64,000 nucleotides of DNA from Sphingomonas sp. SUN039 (GCF_024758725.1 NZ_CP096972.1:3206001-3270000), one strand, 5' to 3'. Numbered from the stretch's first letter, positions 33,627 to 42,882 are shown. Translations and numbers: made by a program. Notes: generated from the sequence alone by a model not told the origin.

Positions 33627-34456
33627 CGCAAAGCCTCGTCCAGCAACCGCGCCAGCCGCATTCCGCCGCGCTCGACCTGCAACCGTACTACCGGCACCAA
33701 TGCCTCGATCTTCGCATTGTCGAGCGTGGCCCGCGCGGGTTTCGGGCCGCAGGGGTCGCCGAGCGCCGCGCCATAAGCGGCATCGCGTGCGACCGCCCAG
33801 CTTTCGCGGCTCCAGTCCTCGACACTGCCGTCGGCCATTCCCGGGCGAACTTCGGTCGTCAATCCCTGCGCCCCGTCCGGCGGCGACGAGATTGCGCGTT
33901 CGGCCAGATAGCCGTCCCAGATGCTGTGGATATTGAGCCGCGACCCCGCGAACGCGCCGTACGACATTTTCAGGTCGTTGCCGCCCCGGTCGCTGCGGTC
34001 GCCCGCGTGGAGCGGCATATGCAGGTCGCCGACAAAGTGCACGAGGAAGGCGAGCGCCATCACCCGTTCGCGCATCGGCAGGCTCTTGTCGGCGAGCAGT
34101 TTGGCGTTGCGCGTCACCTGCGCCGACACGCAATTGCCGTCGGCACAGGCGGATTTCAGGTCGAACGGCTTGCATACATCGACGTTCTGGTAATGCCAGC
34201 TGTACGCATAGCTGAACCGGTCCTTCAGCGTCTTGATACAGTCGGGCCAATAGGCCAGCCCCTCCGCCGTATCGATTTTGCACGTCGGCGTCGCGAGCAG
34301 CGCGCCCTGCCGCATCATGGCCTGCACCTTGGCACGCGTCGCGGGCTTCACCTCGGCCAGCGCGATCTTTGCCACCGTCTCATGCCCGTATTCCCACCAG
34401 GCGAACGCGGGCGAGGGCAGCGCTATCACGAGCAATCCCATTAACAGGCGATACAT
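33623..34456 (-). CDS. S1/P1-type zinc nuclease, exported
   Basis: A 277-residue protein. Cleavage of the signal peptide (MYRLLMGLLVIALPSPAFA) exposes Trp as residue 1 (WWEYGHETVAKIA), and in this family that N-terminal Trp binds zinc. Further ligands are in YGHETV, LVHFVGDLHMPLHAGD (His and Asp) and NIHSIWD. Such enzymes cut single-stranded DNA and RNA to 5'-nucleotides in the periplasm or outside the cell. The ATG at 34456 gives a normal length; the frame is open to 34519. Confidence 0.92.
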   Translation of the reverse strand: MYRLLMGLLVIALPSPAFAWWEYGHETVAKIALAEVKPATRAKVQAMMRQGALLATPTCKIDTAEGLAYWPDCIKTLKDRFSYAYSWHYQNVDVCKPFDLKSACADGNCVSAQVTRNAKLLADKSLPMRERVMALAFLVHFVGDLHMPLHAGDRSDRGGNDLKMSYGAFAGSRLNIHSIWDGYLAERAISSPPDGAQGLTTEVRPGMADGSVEDWSRESWAVARDAAYGAALGDPCGPKPARATLDNAKIEALVPVVRLQVERGGMRLARLLDEALR

Positions 34457-34539
34457 GCAGGCGGCCCTATTGATTGCGACGTTACCGGGGTCATATCCCT
34501 GTGACGCGGGCTCCGGCAACGGGGCGAGGAGATAAAGAC

Positions 34540-34863
34540 TTGAAGACGGTGAAGTTTCTGGTGCTGGGCGGACTGATCGCGGCGACTTCGGTTGCGGCGC
34601 AGGCGGCGGACCGTCGCCTGACGGTCGTCAACGCGACCGCGCACACGATGACGCGCCTCTATGCCTCGCCGACGACGGGAACACCGGTCGACGAGGACAT
34701 GCTCGGTGACACGATCCTGAAACCGGGCCAGTCGGCGCAGCTGGTGGTTGGCGGCGGCGACGCGTGCGACTTCAACCTGAAGGCGAGCTTCGACGACGAC
34801 AAGACCCGCGCGCGCAAGGTCAACGTGTGCGAAGTGCGGACCTACCGGTTCACGGGCGAATAA
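34540..34863 (+). CDS. Small exported protein, unknown
   Basis: A 107-residue protein starting at a TTG (34540) with GAGGAG 8 bases upstream. A Sec signal (MKTVKFLVLGGLIAATSVAA, cleavage after AQA) precedes a compact domain (RLTVVNATAHTMTRLYASP, LKPGQSAQLVVGGGDACDFNLKASF, VNVCEVRTYRF) with two cysteines that could form a disulfide. The beta-rich pattern suggests a small periplasmic sandwich. I do not recognise a family. It is divergent from the S1/P1 gene and ends at a strong hairpin. Confidence 0.72.
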   Translation: MKTVKFLVLGGLIAATSVAAQAADRRLTVVNATAHTMTRLYASPTTGTPVDEDMLGDTILKPGQSAQLVVGGGDACDFNLKASFDDDKTRARKVNVCEVRTYRFTGE

Positions 34864-34867
34864 CGAA

Positions 34868-34893
34868 GTGCCGGGCGTGCGAACGCCCGGCAC
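34868..34893. terminator. Hairpin between convergent genes, likely bidirectional terminator
   Basis: GTGCCGGGCGT-GCGA-ACGCCCGGCAC is a perfect 11-bp stem with a 4-base loop, 4 bp after one stop and 5 bp before the other gene's stop. T-runs are poor on both sides, so termination may be weak or Rho-aided. Confidence 0.65.
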
Positions 34894-34898
34894 ACCCC

Positions 34899-35345
34899 TC
34901 ATTTGAACTTCAGTTCCTGCAACAGGGTCGTTCCCAGTACCTTGCGGAACTTGCCACGATCGCCCGACGCCGCTGCGAGCTGCTGATCGCTCTGCGCGAC
35001 GAATTTGCGATAGGCCTCCCTGCGCCGCGCGCCCTCCGGTCCGTCGGGAATGGCCGCCATCGTTACCATCAGATAGATGTCCGCCTCACCCGAACGGCTG
35101 TAGACATTCGACCAGATCTTGAAGTCCTTGATCCAGCCTTGCGCCTTGGCGAACTCCTGATTCTTGCGCCACTGTCCCGCCAGCCAGTTGGCATAATCAT
35201 AGTCGCCGCCCGATTCGATCTTGATATCGGTGATTTGGGCATAATCGCCCGCGACCAGCGGGTAGTTCTGCGCCATCGCCGGGGCGGCAACGGACAGCAT
35301 CATCGGTGCGACGGCAATCGCCGCAAACAGTTTGAACGATTTCAT
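34899..35345 (-). CDS. Exported protein of unknown function
   Basis: A 148-residue protein with a Sec signal peptide (MKSFKLFAAIAVAPMMLSVA, cleavage after AMA) and a good ribosome site (AAGGAG). The mature part has no cysteine and no membrane helix. Aromatic-rich stretches such as YANWLAGQWRKNQEFAKAQGW and IYLMVTMAAIPDGPEGARR suggest a soluble alpha-beta fold. I do not recognise it. It is convergent with the small exported protein at 34540. Confidence 0.75.
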   Translation of the reverse strand: MKSFKLFAAIAVAPMMLSVAAPAMAQNYPLVAGDYAQITDIKIESGGDYDYANWLAGQWRKNQEFAKAQGWIKDFKIWSNVYSRSGEADIYLMVTMAAIPDGPEGARRREAYRKFVAQSDQQLAAASGDRGKFRKVLGTTLLQELKFK

Positions 35346-35428
35346 CTTTTACGCTCCTTGTTGTCGGGCGGCGCGCCGGACCGGCGAACCCTCCCGCAGT
35401 CAAGGTGCCACGCGCTTGCGACGAGGGA

Positions 35429-35446
35429 GCGTGACCGGCGTCACGC
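35429..35446. promoter_or_regulatory. Palindrome between the exported protein and isoaspartyl peptidase
   Basis: GCGTGAC-CGGC-GTCACGC has perfect 7-base arms. It lies 8 bp after the peptidase stop and about 83 bp upstream of the start of the 35345 gene, so it could be an operator for that gene or a weak terminator. Confidence 0.35.
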
Positions 35447-35454
35447 CGAACCGC

Positions 35455-36378
35455 TCATTCGCCAAATATTCCAATCACGCGAGCCGAGATCGAGGAAACC
35501 CGCGCGCGGTACATTCCTGGCGTGTTGAACGACCAACTCGCGTCGCCCTGTGGCGATACCACGATGACGCCGCCACTGCCGCCCATATCCTTCACGTCGG
35601 CCATTACTGCGCGCGCCGCCGAGGCAATGTCCACCCCGCCGAGCCGCACCCGCGCACAGATTTCGTGCCCCACATTCTCGCGAATGAAGAACTCGCCCGA
35701 GCCGGTTGCCGACACTGCACCCGCGCGGTCGTCGGCATAGGTGCCTGCGCCGATGACGGGGGTGTCGCCGATCCGGCCCCAGCGCTTGCCGGTGACGCCG
35801 CCGGTCGAGGTTGCCGCGGCGACATGGCCGTGGCGGTCGCGTGCCACCGCGCCGACCGTCCCGTATTTCATGTCGACGTCATAGGCATCGGCATTGTCGG
35901 CCTTGAGCTCGATCAGGTTGGCGCGGCGTTCGGGGGTGATGAACCAGTCGTTGTCGACCTGCTCCACGCCCGAGCTTTGCGAAAACGCATCGGCTCCGAT
36001 CCCGGCGAGGAAGACATGGCGGCCGTTGTCCATCACCGCCCGGGCGAGGCTGACCGGATTGCGCGTCGTCGTGACCCGCGCGACCGCCCCCGCGTCGCGG
36101 GTCCGCCCGTCCATGATCGCGGCGTCGAGCTCGGCGACGCCGTCGTAACTCAGCGCCGCGCCCCGCCCCGCGTTGAAATTCGGGTCGTCCTCGAGCACCC
36201 GCACCGCCGCCTCGACCGCATCGAGCGCCGCGCCGCCTCGCTCCAGAATGGCCGCCCCCGCGTCGAGCGCCCGGTGCAGCGCCGCACGGATCGCGTCCTC
36301 CTGCCCTGGCTTCATCTTGTCGGGCGTGATCTTTCCGGCACCGCCGTGAATGACGAGAGTCCATTGGGGTTCGGTCAT
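35455..36378 (-). CDS. iaaA: Isoaspartyl peptidase / type III L-asparaginase
   Basis: A 307-residue Ntn hydrolase that cuts itself into two subunits. Thr174 in YGTVGAVARD becomes the nucleophile. The N-terminal VIHGGAGKI, DPNFNAGRGAAL and the substrate loop GRIGDTPVIGAGTYAD with ATGSGEFFIRENVGHEI are conserved. It removes isoaspartyl residues from damaged peptides and hydrolyses asparagine. The chosen ATG (36378) lacks a clear ribosome site, and the frame is open far upstream, but family alignment supports it. Confidence 0.95.
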   Translation of the reverse strand: MTEPQWTLVIHGGAGKITPDKMKPGQEDAIRAALHRALDAGAAILERGGAALDAVEAAVRVLEDDPNFNAGRGAALSYDGVAELDAAIMDGRTRDAGAVARVTTTRNPVSLARAVMDNGRHVFLAGIGADAFSQSSGVEQVDNDWFITPERRANLIELKADNADAYDVDMKYGTVGAVARDRHGHVAAATSTGGVTGKRWGRIGDTPVIGAGTYADDRAGAVSATGSGEFFIRENVGHEICARVRLGGVDIASAARAVMADVKDMGGSGGVIVVSPQGDASWSFNTPGMYRARVSSISARVIGIFGE

Positions 36379-36463
36379 GCGGAGGGCGGTATCAGGACGG
36401 GTGCGCGAAACAAAGAACCCAAATCGCTTTCGCGCGAACGGCTTGGGATGTAAGCGCCGCCCC

Positions 36464-36835
36464 GTGACCCGCACCGCGCCCCGCTTCCGTACCCTCGGCC
36501 TGTGGCTAGTGGCTTGCGCGCTTGCGGTGCGGCTGGTCGTTGCGCCGGGGTTCATGCCGGTCGCCGATGCGAATGGCTTTACCATTGCGATGTGTTCGGG
36601 GCAGGGTGCCGCCAGCATCCACATCCCCGGCAAATCGACTCCCGCCATGCCGGGCAGCGGGGGCTGCGCCTTTGCGTCGCTTGCCGTCGCCACTGCACCC
36701 GATGTTCCGGCTGTGCTTGCCGCGCCGGTCATCCTCGCGCCCGTCGCGCAAGTCCCGAGCCCGCTGGTCCGCGCACCGCACATCGGTGTCCCGGCCCCGC
36801 CGCCGCCCGCCATCGGACCGCCAAGCCTGATCTGA
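36464..36835 (+). CDS. DUF2946-type membrane-anchored protein
   Basis: A 123-residue protein starting at GTG 36464. It has one hydrophobic segment (RTLGLWLVACALAVRLVVAPGFMP), then GFTIAMCSGQGA and GSGGCAFASLA with two cysteines and a Pro/Ala-rich tail. This matches the DUF2946 pattern, whose members often lie beside copper or PepSY genes. It precedes the PepSY protein by 55 bp and probably shares its transcript. A role in metal handling is inferred only from context. Confidence 0.75.
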   Translation: MTRTAPRFRTLGLWLVACALAVRLVVAPGFMPVADANGFTIAMCSGQGAASIHIPGKSTPAMPGSGGCAFASLAVATAPDVPAVLAAPVILAPVAQVPSPLVRAPHIGVPAPPPPAIGPPSLI

Positions 36836-36890
36836 TCCGTCGCCGCGTTCGCCTGCGGCTGTCCGTGTTTCAGATTTCAGGGAGGCCGCC

Positions 36891-38201
36891 GTGGCTGTCC
36901 GCGATCCCGCAACCAATGCATTCTACCGCACCGTCTGGCGCTGGCATTTCTATGCCGGGCTGTTCGTCATGCCGTTCATCCTCGTCCTCTCGCTGACCGG
37001 CGCGGTGTTCCTGTTCAAGCCGCAGCTCGACCGCTGGCAGGAACGCAGCTTCCAGAATCTACCGGGTGCCGGTGCCGCGACGCCCTCCGCACAGCGAAAC
37101 GCGGCGCTGGCGGCATTCCCGGGCAGCCGCTTCGACAGCTACCGCCTGCCCGCCGAAACCGGTGACGCGCCGGTCGTCCATATTGGCCTCGCCTCGGGCA
37201 CGATGCGCGATGTCTATGTCTCGCCGCAGGGCAAGGTGCTGGGCAGTATCGATCCTGAAACGCGGATCAGCGCGCTTGCCAGCCGCATTCACGGAACGTT
37301 GCTGGCGGGCAAAACCGGCAGCTGGATTGTCGAGACGGCGGGCAGCTGGGCCATCGTCATGGTGCTGACCGGCCTTTACCTGTGGTGGCCGAGGGGTCGG
37401 GGCGCGGCAGGCGTCGTCTGGCCCCGATGGCAGCGCGGCGCTCTGTGGCGCGATCTGCACGCAGTGACCGGCTTCTGGGTGTCGGGCCTTGCGCTGGTCC
37501 TGCTGGTCACCGCGCTCCCCTGGGCGGGCGTTTGGGGCGAGGGATTCAAGCTCGCCCGCGCCGAACTCGGCTGGGTCAAGGGCAAGCAGGACTGGAAAAC
37601 CGGGGGAGAACACGCCGAACACGATCACGCCGCGATGCTGCGGGTAATGGCCGCCCCGAACGCGCCGGGTCTCGACGCTATCGTGGCAAAGGCTGCAACC
37701 GAAAATCTGCCCGCGCCGGTGCTCGTCAAACCGCCTGCCGAAACAATGGTCTGGACCGTCAAATCGGACACACAGAACCGGCCGCAACGCGTCACCATCA
37801 CCTATGATGCCGCCACAGGTAACGAACTGAGCCGCTCTGGACAGGCCGACAAGCACATCATCGACCGCGCGGTGGCGTACGGCATCGCGTGGCACGAGGG
37901 CGCGCTGTTCGGCTGGGCCAACCAGCTCATCGGTCTGCTCACCGCACTGATGCTGGTCGGGCTGGCAGCGTCGAGCTTCGTCCTGTGGCGGCGGCGCAAG
38001 CCCGACGGCGTGCTCGGCGCACCGCCGCTGCCGAAAACGCCGGCACGGATCGGCGGGGTGGTCGCGATCGTCCTCATCCTCGCCGCGATGCTGCCGATGC
38101 TGGCCCTGTCGCTGGTCGTGATCCTGCTCGTCGAGCTGCTCGTCCTGCGCCGGATTCCGGTCCTCGCCCGCTGGCTCGGCCTGCGCGCGACGACGTCGTG
38201 A
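36891..38201 (+). CDS. PepSY-domain iron-regulated membrane protein
   Basis: A 436-residue inner-membrane protein of the PiuB/PepSY_TM group: a first helix after FYRTVWRWHFYAGLFVMPFILV, a periplasmic PepSY domain, and three further helices (WAIVMVLTGLYLWWPRG, LHAVTGFWVSGLALVLLVTALP, LIGLLTALMLVGLAASSFVLWRRR). Conserved His in WRWHFYAG and DLHAVTGFW suggest haem or metal binding. Family members are linked to siderophore-iron reduction. GTG 36891 follows GGGAGG. It may act with the TonB receptor-type uptake systems. Confidence 0.88.
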   Translation: MAVRDPATNAFYRTVWRWHFYAGLFVMPFILVLSLTGAVFLFKPQLDRWQERSFQNLPGAGAATPSAQRNAALAAFPGSRFDSYRLPAETGDAPVVHIGLASGTMRDVYVSPQGKVLGSIDPETRISALASRIHGTLLAGKTGSWIVETAGSWAIVMVLTGLYLWWPRGRGAAGVVWPRWQRGALWRDLHAVTGFWVSGLALVLLVTALPWAGVWGEGFKLARAELGWVKGKQDWKTGGEHAEHDHAAMLRVMAAPNAPGLDAIVAKAATENLPAPVLVKPPAETMVWTVKSDTQNRPQRVTITYDAATGNELSRSGQADKHIIDRAVAYGIAWHEGALFGWANQLIGLLTALMLVGLAASSFVLWRRRKPDGVLGAPPLPKTPARIGGVVAIVLILAAMLPMLALSLVVILLVELLVLRRIPVLARWLGLRATTS

Positions 38202-38298
38202 CGTCACCAAGTTTCACAATTGCCCGGGTTCGATTCACAGCGCATTCAGCGCCAAATTGTGACATTGTGCCGATTGCAAACGATTGGGGAGAGAGACG

Positions 38299-39144
38299 AT
38301 GAGCTTCGCACGGACATCCTTCGGCCTGACGACGGTCGCCGCCCTTGCACTGGTTTCGGTGCCCGCGCACGCCATCGATCCGACGATTGCGCAGGCCGCC
38401 GAACAGGTGCTGGCGAACCGCAGCGCGGCCAATGTCGACGACGGCCAGCGCAGCACCGGGGGCGGGTTGCTCGGCAATATCTTCGGCTGCTCGGAGGGCG
38501 GCAATAAACAGATCATCGGCGCGGTGGCGGGCGGTGCGGTCGGCGGGCTGATCGGCTCGAAGATCAAGGGCACGGTCGGCACCATCCTCGGCGGCGCGCT
38601 CGGCGCGGCGGCCGGATCGGCGCTCGGCTGCAAGCTGCAAAAGAACGACCGGATGCGCGCTGAACGCGCGACCCAGGCGGCGATCGCGTCGGGCAAGAGC
38701 CAGGAATGGCAGAACACCGAAACCGGTGCTTCGGGCAAGGTCGAGGTCGCCAATTCAGCTGGCTCGTCGCTCGGCGACCTGAAGTTCGCCGACGGCGTCG
38801 AACCGGCCAGCGGCTTCACGAAGGTCGGCGGCAGCTACACTTCGGCAAGTGCGGCCAACGTCCGCAGCGCGCCCAACACGACGGGCACAGTGCTGGCCAA
38901 ACTCACTCCCGGCCAGCGTGTCTGGGTGCCCGCCTCGGTCACGGGCAGCCCGTGGATGCTGGTCAGCGACGGCGGCGTCGCCCAGGGCTATGTCTCCGCC
39001 CCGCTGCTGCAAAAATCGGTCGCGGTCGCGTCGAGCTGCAAGATCGTCAAACAGAACGTCAGCGTGCCGGGCGAGGCCGCCCAGTCCGAAACCTATCAGG
39101 CGTGCAAGGACAAGACCGGCGCCTGGGTGATGACACGGGTCTGA
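38299..39144 (+). CDS. Exported protein with glycine zipper and SH3 domain
   Basis: A 281-residue envelope protein. A signal peptide (residues 1-26, PAHA) is followed by a glycine zipper (IGAVAGGAVGGLIGSKIKG, then ILGGALGAAAGSALG), which can pack into a membrane, and near residue 190 an SH3-like domain (ASAANVRSAPNTTGTVLAKL, RVWVPASVTGSPWMLVS). Four cysteines (GCS, GCK, SCK, ACK) could form disulfides. The SH3 fold suggests binding to peptidoglycan. It is preceded by GGGAGAG and stands alone between the PepSY gene and ispG. Confidence 0.85.
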   Translation: MSFARTSFGLTTVAALALVSVPAHAIDPTIAQAAEQVLANRSAANVDDGQRSTGGGLLGNIFGCSEGGNKQIIGAVAGGAVGGLIGSKIKGTVGTILGGALGAAAGSALGCKLQKNDRMRAERATQAAIASGKSQEWQNTETGASGKVEVANSAGSSLGDLKFADGVEPASGFTKVGGSYTSASAANVRSAPNTTGTVLAKLTPGQRVWVPASVTGSPWMLVSDGGVAQGYVSAPLLQKSVAVASSCKIVKQNVSVPGEAAQSETYQACKDKTGAWVMTRV

Positions 39145-39206
39145 GCATAACGCGCGCATGAATCAGTGACGTGACGGATGGGTGGCGCTTCGCTATAGCG
39201 CCGCCC

Positions 39207-40322
39207 ATGTCCTCTATACGCCCCTGGCGCGACATCACGCGCCGCACTTCGCGCCAGATCATGGTCGGCAATGTCCCTGTCGGTGGCGATGCGCCGGTGA
39301 CGGTGCAGACGATGACCAATACCCCGACCAGCGATCCCGGCGCGACGATCTCGCAGATCCGGCGCTGCGAGGAGGCGGGGGTCGATCTGATCCGTGTTTC
39401 GTGCCCCGATGTGGAGAGCACCGCCGCGCTGGGGCAGATCGTGCGTGCCAGCAACGTCCCGATCATCGCCGACATCCATTTCCATTATAAGCGCGCGCTC
39501 GAAGCTGCCGATGCGGGCGCGGCTTGTCTGCGGATCAATCCCGGCAATATCGGCTCGTCCGAGCGCGTGGCCGAAGTCGTGCGCGCGGCCAAGGCGAACG
39601 GTTGCGCGATCCGCATCGGGGTGAACGGCGGCAGTCTGGAAAAAGACCTGCTCGAAAAATACGGCGAGCCCTGTCCCGAGGCGCTGGTCGAAAGCGCGCT
39701 CGACCATATCAAGCTGTTGCAGGACCACGACTTCCACGAATTCAAGGTCGCGGTGAAGGCGTCGGACTTCTTCCTCGCGGTCGCCGCCTATCAGCAATTG
39801 GCCGAAGCAGTCGATTGCCCGCTGCATCTCGGCATTACCGAGGCGGGCGGCTTTGTCGGCGGGACGGTCAAGTCGGCGATCGGCATCGGCAGCCTGCTCT
39901 GGTACGGTATCGGCGACACCATCCGTGTGTCGCTCAGCGCCGAACCCGAAGACGAGGTCCGCGTCGGGTTCGAAATTCTGAAAGCCCTCGGTATCCGTAA
40001 TCGCGGCGTGCGCGTCGTGTCGTGCCCGTCCTGCGCGCGGCAGGGCTTTGACGTCATCCGCACCGTGCAGACACTCGAAGAACGCCTCCAGCACATCCGC
40101 ACCCCGATGTCGCTTTCGATCCTCGGCTGCGTCGTCAACGGTCCGGGCGAGGCACGCGAAACCGACATTGGCCTGACCGGCGGCGGCAATGGCAAGCACA
40201 TGGTCTATCTCTCGGGCGTCACCGACCACACGGTGCAGGACGCCGATATGGTCGAACACATCGTCAAGCTGGTCGAAGCGAAAGCAGCGGAGATCGAGGC
40301 GGGGATCAGCCTCGCGGCTTGA
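39207..40322 (+). CDS. ispG: 4-hydroxy-3-methylbut-2-en-1-yl diphosphate synthase (IspG)
   Basis: IspG makes HMBPP in the MEP isoprenoid pathway with a [4Fe-4S] cluster. The 371-residue protein has the start [20 protein letters not shown], the TIM-barrel motif [26 protein letters not shown], and the cluster cysteines in [13 protein letters not shown] and [17 protein letters not shown]. The ATG at 39207 fits family length; its ribosome site is weak. It stands alone; a PIN toxin-antitoxin pair follows 46 bp later. Confidence 0.97.
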   Translation: MSSIRPWRDITRRTSRQIMVGNVPVGGDAPVTVQTMTNTPTSDPGATISQIRRCEEAGVDLIRVSCPDVESTAALGQIVRASNVPIIADIHFHYKRALEAADAGAACLRINPGNIGSSERVAEVVRAAKANGCAIRIGVNGGSLEKDLLEKYGEPCPEALVESALDHIKLLQDHDFHEFKVAVKASDFFLAVAAYQQLAEAVDCPLHLGITEAGGFVGGTVKSAIGIGSLLWYGIGDTIRVSLSAEPEDEVRVGFEILKALGIRNRGVRVVSCPSCARQGFDVIRTVQTLEERLQHIRTPMSLSILGCVVNGPGEARETDIGLTGGGNGKHMVYLSGVTDHTVQDADMVEHIVKLVEAKAAEIEAGISLAA

Positions 40323-40368
40323 CGTAACGCGGCCGAATGGACATATGGATGTACATAAGGAAGCTGTG

Positions 40369-40620
40369 ATGTCCTCCTATTCCATTGCAGAAGCGCGAAG
40401 CGGGCTACCCAGACTGATCGACAAGGCACTAGCCGGCGAGCGCGTGGTGATCACACGGCGAGGGCAGGCCGTCGCCGAGATCAATCCGACGCGCGACGAG
40501 AGCCAGAAAGATCCCCGCGCCGGCCTCGAATGGCTCGCCGAACGGCGCAAGACGCGACCGAGACTGCCGCGACCCTCACTCGAAATTCTTCAGGAGATGA
40601 AGGACGAAAGGCCCTGGTAG
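40369..40620 (+). CDS. Phd/YefM-type antitoxin
   Basis: An 83-residue antitoxin with the Phd fold: MSSYSIAEARSGLPRLIDKALAGERVVITRRGQAVAEINP, followed by a basic tail that should wrap the toxin (WLAERRKTRPRLPRPSLEIL). The ATG at 40369 has AAGGA 7 bases upstream. An ATG at 40345 is less likely. The palindrome ATGTACAT (40349-40356) just upstream may be its operator. It overlaps the likely start of the PIN toxin gene. Confidence 0.87.
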   Translation: MSSYSIAEARSGLPRLIDKALAGERVVITRRGQAVAEINPTRDESQKDPRAGLEWLAERRKTRPRLPRPSLEILQEMKDERPW

Positions 40621-41051
40621 CGATCTATCTCGATGCCAGCGTTGTTGTCCCCCTGTTCGCCGACGAGGCACGCACGGAACTCGTTCAGGCCTTTCTAACG
40701 GCAAACGACGAAGCCTTGCGGATCAGCGACTTTACGGCGCTTGAAGTCGCATCGGCTTTCTCGCGGCTGGTGCGCGAGCGGGTCTATACCGACGACGACG
40801 CGCACAACGCATTGACCGAATTCGACCGCTGGCGCGATGGTGCAGCCCAAATGCTCCCGGTCGAAACGGCCGATATTGCGATGGCCGACGGGTTCGTCCG
40901 GCGCTTCGACACCAAATTACGTCCCGGCGATGCCCTTCATCTCGCCGTGGCGACGCGCCGCGACTGTCGGGTCGTTACCGCCGATCGAGCTATGGCGGCG
41001 GCGGCCGCGCTGTTGCAGGTCGATCATCTGTTGCTCGGAGAGCAACGATGA
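40614..41051 (+). CDS. PIN-domain ribonuclease toxin (VapC family)
   Basis: A PIN nuclease of about 145 residues with acidic ligands Asp7 (IYLDASV), Glu44 (ALEVAS), Asp106 (PGDALHLA) and Asp124 (TADRAM). The start is not normal. Homology puts it at the CTG at 40614, overlapping the antitoxin stop (CTGGTAG) with AAGGA about 9 bases upstream. The only in-frame ATG is at 40530, inside the antitoxin and adding 28 unlikely residues. Translational coupling from the antitoxin would keep the toxin low. Its stop overlaps the start of the first DMT exporter. Confidence 0.88.
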   Translation: MVAIYLDASVVVPLFADEARTELVQAFLTANDEALRISDFTALEVASAFSRLVRERVYTDDDAHNALTEFDRWRDGAAQMLPVETADIAMADGFVRRFDTKLRPGDALHLAVATRRDCRVVTADRAMAAAAALLQVDHLLLGEQR

Positions 41052-41968
41052 AAACGGCACGCTCAACCGCCGTCCCCTTCGCTGTCGCTTGCCTCGGCAT
41101 TGCGCTTTTCTCGGCGATGGATGCTGCAATGAAGGGGCTGGCGATTGCACTCGGGGCGTACAGCGCAATGTTGTGGCGGCAGGGGATCGGTGGGCTGATC
41201 AGCGCGGGCCCGTATTTCCTGACGCGCAAAGGCTGGCCGAGCCGGGCGGGCATCCGCATCCATATCCTGCGCGGGTTCGTCGCCTCGATCATGGCGGTGT
41301 CGTTCTTTTACGGGATTGCGCGGGTGCCGCTGGCCGAGGGGATTGCGCTGTCGTTTATCGCGCCGTTGATCGCGCTCTATCTCGCGGTCGTGCTGCTTGG
41401 CGAGACGGTCGGGCGGCACAGCATCATTGCCTCGCTCCTCGGCGTTTGCGGCGTCGCGGTGCTGCTCGCCGCGCGCATCGTCAATGACGACGGTGGCCCG
41501 CGCCATCTCGACGGGGTTGCGGCGATCTTCCTCTCGGCTGTCTTCTATGCGTGGAACATCATCCTGATGCGGCAACAGGCCTTGCTCGCCCCGCCGGCCG
41601 AAGTGGCGTTTTTCCAGAATGTGACGGCGGGCGGGTTCCTTCTGGCAGCACTACCCGTCGTCCTCCTGTTCGCGCCGTCGATCTTTACCGTACCCGACGC
41701 ATCGCACTGGCCGATGCTCGTCCTGTCGGCGGCACTCGCCTTTTGCTCGCTGTTCCTGCTCAGCTGGGCCTATTCGCGCGCCGAGGCGCAGGTGCTGGTG
41801 CCGGTCGAATATACCGCGTTCGTTTGGGCCGCGATCATGGGCGCGATCTTCTACAATGAGGCGGTGACCTGGACGACGGTCGCGGGCGCCGCGCTGATCG
41901 TCACCGGCTGCATCATCGCGGCGCGTGGCGGACGGCCCGACACCGCGCATCTGGAAGCGGCGGCATGA
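41048..41968 (+). CDS. EamA-family (DMT) membrane transporter
   Basis: A 306-residue inner-membrane protein with about ten hydrophobic helices in two EamA repeats. The first opens with FAVACLGIALFSAMDAAMKGLAIALGAY. The second half contains VEYTAFVWAAIMGAIFYNEAVTW, the usual end-of-repeat motif. Such proteins usually export amino acids or other metabolites. It overlaps the PIN toxin stop and the next DMT gene by 4 bp (ATGA) each, so the genes are coupled. The substrate is unknown. Confidence 0.9.
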   Translation: MKTARSTAVPFAVACLGIALFSAMDAAMKGLAIALGAYSAMLWRQGIGGLISAGPYFLTRKGWPSRAGIRIHILRGFVASIMAVSFFYGIARVPLAEGIALSFIAPLIALYLAVVLLGETVGRHSIIASLLGVCGVAVLLAARIVNDDGGPRHLDGVAAIFLSAVFYAWNIILMRQQALLAPPAEVAFFQNVTAGGFLLAALPVVLLFAPSIFTVPDASHWPMLVLSAALAFCSLFLLSWAYSRAEAQVLVPVEYTAFVWAAIMGAIFYNEAVTWTTVAGAALIVTGCIIAARGGRPDTAHLEAAA

Positions 41969-42882
41969 GCGCCCAAATGGTCGAACGCACGTCGCTGACG
42001 CCCGCGCATCTGCTGCTCGCCATCGCGGTGATGGCGGTGTGGGGCAGCAATTTCGTCGTCATCAAAGTGGCACTCGCCCATCTGCCGCCGCTGACGCTCG
42101 CCGCGCTGCGCTTCACCGCCGTCGTCGTGCCGATGGTGTTCATCCTCAAGCGTCCGGCGGCAAGCTGGGCGAACCTCGCTGCCTATGGGTTGCTGATCGG
42201 TGCGGGCCAGTTCGGCGCGCTGTTCATTGCGCTCCGGGCCGACGCGCCGCCGGGACTCGCTTCGCTCATCATGCAGACACAGGTGTTCTTCACCATCGGC
42301 CTGTCGATGGCGCTGACCGGAGAACGGCTGAAGGCGGTGCAGGTCGTCGCCCTGCTGCTCGCGGTCGGCGGGCTGGGCGTCATCGTCTCGCATACCGATG
42401 GCAGCATCACGCCGCTCGGCCTCGGTCTCCTGCTGATCGCCGCGTTCAGCTGGTCGTCGGGCAATATGGTGTCGCGCGCGGCGGGGAAGGTCGACATGCT
42501 GGCTTATGTCGTCTGGTCGAGCCTGTTCGCGGTCCCGCCGCTGTTCGCGCTGGCGTTCGTGTTCGAAGGGCCGACGGCAATGGCGAACGGCATCCGCAGC
42601 GCCGACCTCGCCACCTGGGCGGCGGTCGTGTGGCAGGCAGTCGGCAATGCGATGTTCGGTTACGGCGTCTGGGGCTGGATGCTCGCGCGCTATCCGGCGG
42701 CAACGGTCGCACCGCTCGCGCTCCTGGTCCCCGTCTTCGGCATGACTGCGTCGGCGGCGCTTCTCGGCGAGCCGATGCAGGACTGGAAATTGCTCGCCGC
42801 GCTGCTCGTGATGTCGGGCCTCGCGCTCGGCATCCTGTGGCCGCGCCTCGCCGAGCGGTTCGTAAGAGGGGAACCGGTATGA
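41965..42882 (+). CDS. EamA-family (DMT) membrane transporter, second copy
   Basis: A 305-residue DMT transporter with two EamA repeats (HLLLAIAVMAVWGSNFVVIKVAL at the start; LLIAAFSWSSGNMVSRAAG in the second half). It resembles the YedA/RhtA amino-acid exporters. It is distinct in sequence from the gene before it, so the two may act on different substrates or as a heterodimer. It overlaps the previous stop (ATGA) and the following GNAT gene (ATGA). Confidence 0.92.
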   Translation: MSAQMVERTSLTPAHLLLAIAVMAVWGSNFVVIKVALAHLPPLTLAALRFTAVVVPMVFILKRPAASWANLAAYGLLIGAGQFGALFIALRADAPPGLASLIMQTQVFFTIGLSMALTGERLKAVQVVALLLAVGGLGVIVSHTDGSITPLGLGLLLIAAFSWSSGNMVSRAAGKVDMLAYVVWSSLFAVPPLFALAFVFEGPTAMANGIRSADLATWAAVVWQAVGNAMFGYGVWGWMLARYPAATVAPLALLVPVFGMTASAALLGEPMQDWKLLAALLVMSGLALGILWPRLAERFVRGEPV

